Assembly (NCBI GenBank): GCA_964655225.1
Contig: CAZZMB010000026.1
Location: 1-33,628, forward strand
DNA length: 33,628 nucleotides
Source of the DNA: JAFMKE01 sp964655225
GTDB lineage: Bacteria; Bacteroidota; Bacteroidia; Chitinophagales; UBA8649
Direction of reading: 5' to 3'
The notes beneath the pieces were generated by a model. That model did not search any database. It had not been told where the DNA came from and worked only from the letters and a program-made list of their open reading frames with translations. This document shows, one piece after another, positions 1 to 8,600 of the stretch. The position numbers were made by a program, and so were the translations under genes. Position 1 is the stretch's first letter. Each line of letters opens with the position of its first letter.

Positions 1-1398
1 GACAAATCTAACCTTAACTGTGCGCAAGGCACCATGCCTATTCTTAGCCACAATTACTTCAGCTATCCCTCTGCAATCCTGATTATCCTCATCTTCCGTA
101 ATACCATAATAGTCTGGTCGATACAAGAACATTACCATATCCGCATCTTGCTCAATTGCCCCAGACTCCCTTAAATCGGACAACATAGGTCTTTTTGTTC
201 CTCCCCTTGTTTCGACCGCTCTACTTAGCTGAGACAAAGCAATAACAGGTACATTTAGTTCTTTGGCGATGCCTTTCAATGATCTGGAGATATAAGAAAT
301 TTCTTGTTCTCTATTGCCGTTCCCCTTACCATCAGTTGTACCAGTCATAAGTTGAAGATAATCGATGACAATCATAGAAATATCATTCTTAGCCTTAAGT
401 CGCCTGCACTTTGCACGTAATTCAAACACGCCAATAGCCGGAGTATCATCTACATAAAGAGGGGCATTTTGGAGCGTATCAATGTTTTTTGTAAGGTGTT
501 TCCATTCCCTTTCCAGCAGCGTACCTTTTCTCAACTTATCCGAATCAATTTCAGTTTCCATTGAAATCAATCTACTAACCAATTGGTTGGATGACATTTC
601 CAAAGAAAAGAATGCAACTGGTTTTTCTAAATCCACAGAAGCATTCCTAGCCAAAGCTAAAGTAAAAGCCGTTTTACCCATACCTGGACGAGCAGCTAAA
701 ATAATTAAATCTGATTTTTGCCATCCAGCAGTCAACCTATCTAATTCGGTAAAACCAGAACCTACTCCAGTGAGTACATCTCCATCGACCGCTCTTAGTC
801 TTCGCTGATCAATCTCTTCTAGTTCTTCTAAGAGTATGGAACTAATTTTTTCCGTATTTTTCTTCATGTTGCTCTCACTAAGTTCGAACAAGTCACCCTC
901 TGCTTTATCTAATAAATCGAATACATCAACTGTCTCATCATAGGCATCCTTAAGCATCATACCGCTAACATTAATCAATTCTCTTTGTAAGTGTTTCTGT
1001 GCAATAATTCTGGCATGAAACTCTATATTGGCCGAAGAGGAAACTTTATTGGTTAAAGATGCAATGAAATATGAACCACCAACCATATCGAGGTCGCCAG
1101 TTAATTTCAATTTTTCATTTACCGTAAGAATATCAATGGGCTGATTTTCCTCGTAGAGCTTCTGCATAGCTCTAAAAATTTTAAGGTGTGCATCTACATA
1201 AAAACTCTCTGGCTTGATTATGTCTACCACTTTATCAAATGCCTCTACTTCCAGCATTACAGCCCCCAAAACTGCTTCTTCCAAATCTCTAGCTTGAGGA
1301 AGAATTTTAGCATTTTCCAAACCATCAACTGATTTCTTATCTCTACCCTTTTTTATGGCTTCATTTAATCGTTTGTTAAAGTCTTGATTTTCTTTCAT
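1..1398 (-). CDS. dnaB: Replicative DNA helicase DnaB, 3' end cut off by the window edge
   Basis: This is the hexameric helicase that unwinds DNA ahead of the replication fork and recruits primase. The frame runs without a stop from an ATG at 1398-1396 to base 1, giving 466 residues, so roughly the last 40-60 residues lie outside the window. The N-terminal DnaB domain (about residues 25-130, with LEEAVLGAVMLE) is followed by a linker and the RecA-like domain. Its Walker A is ARPGMGKTA with Lys242. Further on come the IVIDYLQLM segment (Walker B), the SQLSRAVE and DLRESGAIEQDAD motifs, and the start of the final strand, RTVKVRF. No intein or frameshift is visible. The gene stands alone on the minus strand, and its upstream region holds two perfect hairpins (1426-1448 and 1472-1492). 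Identification is very secure. Confidence 0.96.
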   Translation of the reverse strand, partial: MKENQDFNKRLNEAIKKGRDKKSVDGLENAKILPQARDLEEAVLGAVMLEVEAFDKVVDIIKPESFYVDAHLKIFRAMQKLYEENQPIDILTVNEKLKLTGDLDMVGGSYFIASLTNKVSSSANIEFHARIIAQKHLQRELINVSGMMLKDAYDETVDVFDLLDKAEGDLFELSESNMKKNTEKISSILLEELEEIDQRRLRAVDGDVLTGVGSGFTELDRLTAGWQKSDLIILAARPGMGKTAFTLALARNASVDLEKPVAFFSLEMSSNQLVSRLISMETEIDSDKLRKGTLLEREWKHLTKNIDTLQNAPLYVDDTPAIGVFELRAKCRRLKAKNDISMIVIDYLQLMTGTTDGKGNGNREQEISYISRSLKGIAKELNVPVIALSQLSRAVETRGGTKRPMLSDLRESGAIEQDADMVMFLYRPDYYGITEDEDNQDCRGIAEVIVAKNRHGALRTVKVRFV

Positions 1399-1425
1399 GG
1401 TTTTTTGCTTAGAATAAAAGAATGA

Positions 1426-1448
1426 ATTGAATCACTAATTGATTCAAT
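1426..1448. repeat. Perfect 9-bp inverted repeat upstream of dnaB
   Basis: The arms ATTGAATCA (1426-1434) and TGATTCAAT (1440-1448) are exact reverse complements around a 5-nt spacer. The repeat sits 28 bp upstream of the dnaB ATG. No T-tract follows it on the minus strand in the manner of a terminator, so an operator or a 5'UTR hairpin is more likely. The function is inferred. Confidence 0.6.
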
Positions 1449-1471
1449 AAAATTAGAACTTATTCTCCCAG

Positions 1472-1492
1472 GTTTCTAATAAAGTTAGAAAC
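1472..1492. repeat. Second perfect 8-bp inverted repeat upstream of dnaB
   Basis: The arms GTTTCTAA (1472-1479) and TTAGAAAC (1485-1492) are exact reverse complements, again around a 5-nt spacer. The centre is 45 bp from that of the neighbouring repeat. The sequence differs from the first repeat, so this is not a simple duplication. It could be a weak terminator for the flippase-like gene (ending at 1582), but no U-run follows the stem on that strand. Confidence 0.55.
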
Positions 1493-1581
1493 AAAAGAGT
1501 ACACATGCAACGTTAATAAAAATATGGAAATGTGGAAAAAAAGTTAGCGTAAATTAAAGGGGATTATTTTTGTAACAAAAG

Positions 1582-2550
1582 CTAATTTAACTTTTTCCTT
1601 CCCGAAATGAAAAAGTAATACCCGACAATAGCAGGTATTATTATATTAACTATCCAAATAGTAAAAACTGCGAGAACCATTCCCAATTCATTCGAAGAAT
1701 GTCGACTTAAAATCAATACCAAAGTATTTCCTTTTACACCCAAGTCAATAAATGGAACAGATGGAAACAAGGTATGAACAACTAACATAGACCCAACCGC
1801 AGAGAACAAAACTTCATAAGGTAAGTCAACACCAAAAAAATAAAGCAAATAAACATATTGCGAAACGTAAACCAAGTATCTAAATAGGGTGACGACTAAA
1901 ATTAACAACAGTTTCAATCTCGGAACATCATACTCTACAGGATATTTACTCGTTATTTTATTCAAAAATCCAAATCTAGAAACTTTAGATAGCACCCATT
2001 TTAAATTGAAATAAACCAAACTTGAAGTAAGAATAATACACAAAGCAAATGGAATGGTATATATATCCAAAGATTTTAGATCTGCGTAATGCATGATTGT
2101 GCGCCCTCCCATATATACACCGAAACTAAAGGTGACAATGAACTGAGCTAAACCGCCCCAGTATCCTGCAGTTAACGACCTCGATCGAGATTCTTTTGGC
2201 ATCCTCTTTAATCGACCTAAAAATTCCCCTACACGATTGGGAGAAATAAAACCAAAAAAACTTCCACAGAGCATACTTTTTAATGCATCACCAATGTCAA
2301 AATCAGGAAGGAATTCATTCACAAACATTCTCCACTTGGTACTTTCTAGAAAGATATTAACAGGCATCAATAATATAGCGGCAAGAAGGAAGGGGAATTG
2401 TCTCCAACTAAAACTATCCTGAAATTTCTCAAATAAATTAAATTCTGAAGATCTTGAATCAATTTGCCAATAAATAAGACCCAACAATACCACAAAGAGT
2501 ATTACCTTTAGTAGATTAGTTAATACATTATGTAAAGTAGGTGATTTCAA
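1582..2550 (-). CDS. Lysylphosphatidylglycerol synthase TM region / UPF0104 flippase-like membrane protein
   Basis: This 322-aa polytopic inner-membrane protein resembles the YbhN/UPF0104 family, which shares the transmembrane part of MprF-type lysyl-phosphatidylglycerol synthases and is thought to move lipids across the membrane. Hydrophobic segments occur at about residues 12-29, 50-67 and 90-105, with several more towards the C-terminus. The family signature is visible in GFISPNRVGEFLGRLKR (about residues 98-115) and in the late segment with PFIDLGVKGN. No catalytic aminoacyltransferase domain is attached. The start is a TTG at 2550: an in-frame TAA lies two codons upstream and the first internal Met is too late, inside the second membrane segment. 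It is divergent from ruvC with a 53-bp spacer. The transported lipid cannot be told from sequence. Confidence 0.82.
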   Translation of the reverse strand: MKSPTLHNVLTNLLKVILFVVLLGLIYWQIDSRSSEFNLFEKFQDSFSWRQFPFLLAAILLMPVNIFLESTKWRMFVNEFLPDFDIGDALKSMLCGSFFGFISPNRVGEFLGRLKRMPKESRSRSLTAGYWGGLAQFIVTFSFGVYMGGRTIMHYADLKSLDIYTIPFALCIILTSSLVYFNLKWVLSKVSRFGFLNKITSKYPVEYDVPRLKLLLILVVTLFRYLVYVSQYVYLLYFFGVDLPYEVLFSAVGSMLVVHTLFPSVPFIDLGVKGNTLVLILSRHSSNELGMVLAVFTIWIVNIIIPAIVGYYFFISGRKKLN

Positions 2551-2551
2551 G

Positions 2552-2574
2552 CTTTAGGGGGTTCTCGCCTAAAG
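2552..2574. promoter_or_regulatory. 7-bp perfect inverted repeat in the flippase/ruvC divergent spacer
   Basis: CTTTAGG (2552-2558) and CCTAAAG (2568-2574) are exact reverse complements with a 9-nt spacer. The repeat occupies the translation-initiation region of the TTG-started membrane gene and lies 30 bp before the ruvC ATG. It could be an operator for the divergent pair or a translational hairpin. It could also be chance, since the arms are short. Confidence 0.35.
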
Positions 2575-2603
2575 ATAAATATTCTTATCAATTAAATGTA
2601 TGT

Positions 2604-3164
2604 ATGTCAGAGAATGAAACTATTATCTTAGGAATTGATCCAGGTACAAGCATATTTGGATATGGCGTTATTCGAATTCGAAATAAGCAAATTGAACTGA
2701 TCGCATTAGGTAGTGTCAACCTCAGTAAATACAGTAATCATCAATTGAAAATTAAATATATTTTTGAACGAGTACAATATATAGTAGATGAATATAAACC
2801 TGATTTATGTGCAATTGAAGCACCTTTTTTTGGAAAGAATGTTCAGTCTATGCTAAAACTAGGTCGAGCTCAAGGAGTAAGTATGGCTGCGGTTTTAACC
2901 CGCGATATTCCTATAGAAGAGTATGCTCCTCGTAAAATTAAACAGGCAATTACAGGTAATGGTAATGCGAGTAAAGAGCAAGTTGCCTCCATGCTACAAA
3001 GTGTCTGTAAATTTAAGGAAATGCCAAAAAATTTGGATGCTACCGATGGGTTGGCCGTAGCAGTTTGTCATTATTTTCAAACTTCAGGTAGAATCAATAC
3101 TTCAAAATCAAGTAAAGGTTGGGAAGGATTTATTAAAGACAATCCAGGAAGAGTTAAATCCTAA
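2604..3164 (+). CDS. ruvC: Crossover junction endodeoxyribonuclease RuvC
   Basis: RuvC is the Holliday-junction resolvase that makes paired nicks during recombinational repair, working with the RuvAB branch-migration motor. The 186-aa product has the usual length and the complete RNase H-fold acidic set: Asp12 in GIDPGTS, Glu72 in IEAPFF, and Asp145 and Asp148 in DATDGLA. The loop YAPRKIKQAITGNGNASKEQV is also typical. The ATG at 2604 is preferred because the core fold starts directly after it. A longer reading from GTG at 2541 would add 21 unrelated residues and overlap the divergent gene. The stop overlaps the convergent HIT gene by four bases. No ruvA or ruvB is in the window. Confidence 0.95.
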   Translation: MSENETIILGIDPGTSIFGYGVIRIRNKQIELIALGSVNLSKYSNHQLKIKYIFERVQYIVDEYKPDLCAIEAPFFGKNVQSMLKLGRAQGVSMAAVLTRDIPIEEYAPRKIKQAITGNGNASKEQVASMLQSVCKFKEMPKNLDATDGLAVAVCHYFQTSGRINTSKSSKGWEGFIKDNPGRVKS

Positions 3165-3562
3165 TTGTTTAAATCGTATGCCTTTGAAATTTTCATGGCT
3201 ATTACCTGCATTTCTTCGGCGTTCACAATTAATTTAGGCTTTGAAAAATTAAGGTCACCAATACTATTGATGGGGACCAAATGAATATGGGTATGAGGAA
3301 CTTCCAATCCAATTACTGCCACACCAATTCTCTCACAAGTAATCACTTCCTTGATTGCTATTGATACTCGTTTGGCAAAAAGTTGTAAAGATTGAAACAA
3401 GTCATCATCCAAATCAAAAAGATAATCAACTTCTTTTTTTGGAATGACAAGCGTATGGCCCATAGTCAAGGGACTGATGTCTAAAAAAGCATAACAATCT
3501 GCTGTCTCCGCAATTTTATAAGATGGGATTTCCCCCTTCACAATACGGGTAAAAACACTCAT
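3161..3562 (-). CDS. HIT family nucleotide-binding protein (HINT-like)
   Basis: This 133-aa histidine-triad protein is of the HINT type, whose members hydrolyse purine nucleoside phosphoramidates or similar adenylated compounds. The catalytic triad is seen as HTHIHLVP with His90, His92 and His94. The N-terminal half has the characteristic IVKGEIPSYKI and AFLDISPLTMGHTLVIPK segments (residues 8-42). Its start codon directly abuts the stop of greA (3563), so the two are almost certainly co-transcribed and perhaps translationally coupled. It ends four bases inside the convergent ruvC. The family is certain; the natural substrate is unknown. Confidence 0.92.
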   Translation of the reverse strand: MSVFTRIVKGEIPSYKIAETADCYAFLDISPLTMGHTLVIPKKEVDYLFDLDDDLFQSLQLFAKRVSIAIKEVITCERIGVAVIGLEVPHTHIHLVPINSIGDLNFSKPKLIVNAEEMQVIAMKISKAYDLNN

Positions 3563-4033
3563 TTAGAAACTGATTGAGATTATTTCAAACTCAACACTCC
3601 CTGCTGGAACTTGAATATTTGCTAAATCGCCTTCCTTCTTCCCAAGTAATCCTCTACCTATTGGTGAGTCCACAGATATCTTATTTAGCGACACATCCGC
3701 TTCAGGTCCAGCCACTATTTGATAAGAAAACTCTTTATTCATTTTCACATTACGCACTTTCACCTTACTCATTAAAACAACCTTAGAAGTATCCAATTGT
3801 GACTCATCTAAAATCCGAGCTCTTGAGAATGAATCATTTAACTCAGCAATTTTCTTCTCCAACAAGCCTTGAGCCTCTTTAGCTGCATCATATTCTGCAT
3901 TCTCAGATAAATCACCCTTCTCTCTTGCCTCAGCTATTGCTTGAGCTGCTTCAGATCTACCTTTAGTTTTTAAAATATGTAATTCGGCTTTTAGCTTCTC
4001 AAAACCTTCCTTTGACAAATATATATAACTCAT
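3563..4033 (-). CDS. greA: Transcription elongation factor GreA
   Basis: GreA rescues backtracked RNA polymerase by entering the secondary channel and stimulating cleavage of the RNA 3' end. The 156-aa length matches the family. The N-terminal coiled coil (residues 8-75) carries the conserved tip with GDLSENAEYDAAKE, whose acidic residues coordinate the cleavage magnesium. The C-terminal FKBP-like domain contains SPIGRGLLGKKEGD and ends in a strand with FEIISISF. The gene is first in a greA-HIT pair. The only upstream sequence is the terminator of the preceding operon (4048-4082), so its own promoter must lie in about 45 bp or overlap that hairpin; I see no clean TAnnTTTG there. Confidence 0.95.
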   Translation of the reverse strand: MSYIYLSKEGFEKLKAELHILKTKGRSEAAQAIAEAREKGDLSENAEYDAAKEAQGLLEKKIAELNDSFSRARILDESQLDTSKVVLMSKVKVRNVKMNKEFSYQIVAGPEADVSLNKISVDSPIGRGLLGKKEGDLANIQVPAGSVEFEIISISF

Positions 4034-4047
4034 AGCGCAAGTAATTT

Positions 4048-4082
4048 AAAAAACAAAAACGTTTCTACCCGAGGTAGAAACG
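4048..4082 (-). terminator. Strong intrinsic terminator of the TonB/PorV operon
   Basis: The arms CGTTTCTACC (4060-4069) and GGTAGAAACG (4073-4082) are perfect 10-bp complements around a 3-nt loop. On the minus strand the stem is followed by GTTTTTGTTTTTT (4059-4048). It lies 29 bp after the stop of the PorV-OmpA gene and before greA, so it ends the operon cleanly. Confidence 0.9.
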
Positions 4083-4111
4083 CTTCTTAAATTATAAAAT
4101 TAATATTTTTT

Positions 4112-5620
4112 TTAGTTAACAGAAAGCTCTACTCTTCTATTTTGAGCTCTACCCTCTTCTGCATCATTATCTGCTATTGGATCAGATTCACCAAAACCTT
4201 TTGCTTTCATTCTATCGCTGTCGATACCTTTTCCTTTAAGGTATGTTTTAACAGCAAAAGCTCTTTCTCTAGATAATTGCAAATTGTCATCATCATTACC
4301 CACGTTGTCCGTGTAAGCAGAAATATTTAAAAATGCTTTTTCCTTATCATTCATTAAATCAGCTAATTGATTTAATACGGCTTCAGACTCCTCCGTTAGG
4401 TCATCACTACCTGTTTCAAAATTAATTGAAGCTGCTACTGATTCTATCAAGGCTGTTTCACTTTTTGAAAGTTTAACTGATTTTCCTTTCTTCTTTTTCT
4501 CAGAATCCATCGCATCCTTACCGTCTTCCTCATCACCACAAGGATCTTCTCCTTCTCCTAGAGCGAAACGAAGACCAATACTGTGTGTGCCCCCAAAAGG
4601 ATCAGAGGTTCTGTAAGAATAATCAATCCCCATTGATGGACCATTTTCTTTAAATGGAACTTCAATAGACATGCCAGCAGAAATCCCTGTATAAGCACTC
4701 GTTCTTTGATCAGGTTGAAGTAAGCCTGGTTCGTAGCGATATCCACCTCTTACCATAAACACTTCCTTGAAAGCGTACTCGGCACCTCCACCAAAATTAT
4801 CTTTACCATAAGTATTTGAAGTAAACTGACCAGTTAGCGTAAGTCGATGCAAATTATAAGCACCTGCACATTTAAATTCAGGTCCTATCCAGAAATCATA
4901 AGACGCACCAATAGTTAACTGGGCAGGTAATTCATATTTCTGTGTTACTGCTGACTGAGTCCCATCAAATTCGTTCCCTCCTCTGACACCTCTAAACGTA
5001 AAACCGTCACCACTATATTTCATTGGTGTTCCAAGGTTTCTGATACTAACTCCGAAGCGCAAATTTTCTTTTTTGCCAAGAATATATTGCAGACCCGCAT
5101 CTAGTGCAAATCCCATTGAACGAATATTTTCTATACTTTCCGAAATCAAACGGATAGTAGCTCCACCATATATTCTGTTGGAAAACGTACGAGCGAAAGA
5201 TACACCCAAATTTAAATATCTTGGTTTAAATGTTCCCAAACCATTATTGGGATCTGGATTGGACTCAGTAGTTCTAAAGAAGTCACCAGTATTTAGAGAC
5301 ATCAGTTCTAAACCGATAACATTATCTGCACCAAGTTTACCAGCGAAACCTGCTTGAGTAACCTGAGTTTGAGATCCTTGAAACCAGAGTGTTTGAGCAA
5401 GAACAACATCCATTTTTCTTACATGAGCTAATCCAGCGGGATTCAAACGCATGGATTCTACTCCCGTAATTCTAGCCGTATACATATCCCAGAATCCCGT
5501 AGAGCGTGGCCAACCATTTATCAGCAATTGGTATGCGCCATTTTCTCCAATACGGTCAGGGTTTCCTGCAAAAACATTAGTAGAAATTAAAGCTAATACT
5601 ACAATTAAAAATCTTTTCAT
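4112..5620 (-). CDS. PorV/PorQ-family outer-membrane barrel fused to a C-terminal OmpA domain
   Basis: This 502-aa exported protein has three parts. A signal peptide (residues 1-18, cut after VFA) is followed by a FadL-like barrel of the PorV/PorQ (UPF0164) family to about residue 355. Its family hallmark is the early GVESMRLNPAGLA segment. After a charged linker (about 356-385, acidic then lysine-rich) comes an OmpA peptidoglycan-binding domain from about 385 to the end. The OmpA diaminopimelate-binding pair is intact: Asp438 in AYTDNVG and Arg453 in LSRERA, 15 residues apart as in the family. PorV proteins shuttle T9SS cargo to the cell-surface attachment complex; the fusion would anchor this one to peptidoglycan. 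It is the last gene of a three-gene operon and is followed by a strong terminator. Domain calls are secure; a dedicated role with the upstream protein is inference. Confidence 0.85.
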   Translation of the reverse strand: MKRFLIVVLALISTNVFAGNPDRIGENGAYQLLINGWPRSTGFWDMYTARITGVESMRLNPAGLAHVRKMDVVLAQTLWFQGSQTQVTQAGFAGKLGADNVIGLELMSLNTGDFFRTTESNPDPNNGLGTFKPRYLNLGVSFARTFSNRIYGGATIRLISESIENIRSMGFALDAGLQYILGKKENLRFGVSIRNLGTPMKYSGDGFTFRGVRGGNEFDGTQSAVTQKYELPAQLTIGASYDFWIGPEFKCAGAYNLHRLTLTGQFTSNTYGKDNFGGGAEYAFKEVFMVRGGYRYEPGLLQPDQRTSAYTGISAGMSIEVPFKENGPSMGIDYSYRTSDPFGGTHSIGLRFALGEGEDPCGDEEDGKDAMDSEKKKKGKSVKLSKSETALIESVAASINFETGSDDLTEESEAVLNQLADLMNDKEKAFLNISAYTDNVGNDDDNLQLSRERAFAVKTYLKGKGIDSDRMKAKGFGESDPIADNDAEEGRAQNRRVELSVN

Positions 5621-5649
5621 ATTACTATTTTAAAAAAGTTTAAATCTAT

Positions 5650-8600
5650 TTAGAAGTTACTTACATCTGTTGGTCTCATGAATACAGCAGCTTTAACTAC
5701 CTCTTCACCCAATTCAAAACCATCGACATGGATAATATACGACCCACTTCCAATTGGAATTCTCTGAGAATTATTCAAATCCCATGAGATTGAGTTATCC
5801 AGATTAATTCCTGAGTTAGTTGGTTGACCATCCGACAATTCTTGACGGTTTGAAGAAGTATTGGATGAAGCGCCTACTGCCCTATCAAATTGTCGCACTA
5901 ATTTACCATCCAAAGTAAATATGCTAACTATACATCTATCTGGCAATCCGATAATTTTCACCTCACTATCTACTTGATTTTGCTCATAAGTAGAAAATGC
6001 ATAGTAAGGATTAGGTACTACTCGAATATTACTTAATACAGACTCTGCCAATTCCGTTTGATTTTCTAAAGGAGATAAACCTTCCGTACTAAATCTATAT
6101 CGCGGTAGGCTTGCATTACCTTCAGCAGTCGATGTTTCCGATGTTGCAAAGGCAGTAAACGGTCTATCAACATTAATATCAATTCTTGCTTTTGTAGGAA
6201 TATCAGTTGGATTAATAAATGTATATTCTTCATTTACCAAAGGAATGAAAGTATACATTATATCTTCATACACATCTGCAATAGCGGATGGAATTTGTTG
6301 ATTTGGAGCAGTATTAATAGAAGTTGAAGTCAAGGCATTATATGCAGCTGCACCATTATCATATCTTGTGTTAAAAACGTAAACATAATGCTTACCCCCC
6401 CAAATTGGATTTTTGTAGGAAGCATCCAAACCTGGAACTGGCGTATTAGCATCCTCCACATCGCTTGTAGGATTCCATATTTGATCAGCACCTCTGTAAG
6501 CTGATAATTCAGAGGATTCTCCAAACGCTATATTCAAACGCTCTCCAGTTTCTAAGTTTATTGCATAACCCGGAAATTTACCAATGGATGGACCAGAGGC
6601 ATTATCTGCACGTAGCATACCTTTAGGTACATTTTGATTGGTGAAACCTACTCGATCCCCTGTTTCAAAAACAACGCAATCTGACCACTCAGCGGGATTA
6701 TTCGAAAATACTACAGTAACACTTCTCAACTCATCCAATGTATTTACAGGATTTTTTACTTCATTAGTAATACCTGAAACATCCCAAATATCCCAACGGA
6801 AAGCTGGACCAAATAGGTACTCAGGTCGACCTTCTGCAACTACTGGAGGATTACCAACACTTGGGTTAGCATAATTAGAAGCCAAGCAATACGGGGCTAT
6901 AGAGCCATCTAACAGACTAGTACCATACAAAGAGGGAGAAGTAGATGTTGATGGGTCATAAAAAACGGTATCTAAACCTCCTGACAATTCATCATATTGA
7001 TGAGAATCGAAAATACCAGGGAAAGTAGCGCCTACACCTGAACCATCTCTTATCCAGTTAGTTGGTGTTGGGAAGCCTTCATCCTTAATATTACTCAACC
7101 ATTTTTTTGTAGGATCGTCAAAAGTAAGTAAACTAGAAATTGGTGAATATACGCCTGCACCATTTCTTAAATTAACATTACTAGCGGCAGGAAGATTAAC
7201 ATTTACAGAAATTCCGTATTCCGATATCACCTGTTCGTATTGTCTATCAAAACTCCTCTCAGCAAAAATGGTGTCAATTGGAGTTCCTTGATTGTTTCTT
7301 ACATATATCTTCCAATAACTACTATCCGCGAAACTAGTAGAAGGAGCATAGGTGAAAGTTGTATCTAAACCGATAATAGTATCCACTGATAAATCGTAAG
7401 ATTCGAATACCAATTCAAAGTCTACTTCTTGCAATTTTAGAGGATCTATTACTTTTGCTTTGATTGGATCAAAGCCTAACTGATATTCAATAATATCTTC
7501 AAAGTAAAATGGTGGCTCGAGAATAGCTTGTTCACTTGCCTCTGACAACCGAATGGCCACGCCGCCATTTCCTTCACCCTCGTATCTGAAAACAGATAAG
7601 GCATCTCCTGCTTCAGCTTGAAGAATTGTACCTCCATTACGTGAATCAATTTGGTGAGGAATAGCAGAATAAATTTTAAAGTTCCCTCTACCTTGCTTAA
7701 ATATTTCTAATTCAGGTAAGGTAGGAATAATAGGAAAAGGATTGTACTCAGTAGTAGCATACGCAACCGCTGCAAAATAGTATTTTTTATTATTTACTAA
7801 GAATTTTTCACCCGTTGCGAATGCGTCTTCAGAAATAATCAAATTTCTAGAAATCCCTTCATTTACTCCAGATACTCTAAGAATCGCATTGTAGAATCCA
7901 ACACCATTATCTGAATAATCGTATATTTCATCCAAATCATCTTTTAAATCCGCTTGAAAAATTAATTTAGCCTGACCATCATCGTTTAAATCCTGAGCGG
8001 TAACCTTGTCATTTCTCAATTGATATACCAGATATCCTTGAAATCTATATAAAGAGTCATTACCCACAGCTCCATTATCAGGCAAAGCATGCGGCTCTCT
8101 GTAGGATTCTCCAAAATTGTTTGAACTTGGCTCGTTGAGTAAGTTAATTACTAATTCGTTTGGCAATTCACGAATAGCTAAACTTGGAGCATCTGGACCA
8201 TCAATTATATCAAAATTATTATCAAACAAGTTTTGAGCTAAATCATCTGCTATTCCCAACTCTTTTTCTATATCGGGTGTTCCGTCATAATTATCCGGAA
8301 ATACTGTGAGAGCCCCTATAGAAATTCGTTGAGGGTCACCTGGTTGCAATGTAAAAGGACCTGAATTTTGAACAAATCTGTAATCATCACCAGTTAATTG
8401 AGCTGTCTGAGCGATTGACCATTCAGCAGGATTGTTCGGATTTCCTGAAAGACAATAATTAGTTGGAGAAGGCCCACCTACTCCATTTCCACCGAAAGTA
8501 ATTGGCGAACCATCTTTCCATTTTCCCGTTTGGAAATTTCTAAATTCTGGAGCATCATCAGGATCTTGCTGTATTGTTGGTCCACTATTAATAAAGAAAA

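Noticed and set aside
482..808. 108-codon plus-strand frame at 482-808
   Set aside because: It is antisense to the DnaB RecA domain, including the Walker A coding bases; the dnaB frame is conserved throughout.
2541..2603. Upstream GTG start for ruvC
   Set aside because: It would overlap the divergent membrane gene and add 21 residues not seen in the family; ATG 2604 gives the normal length.
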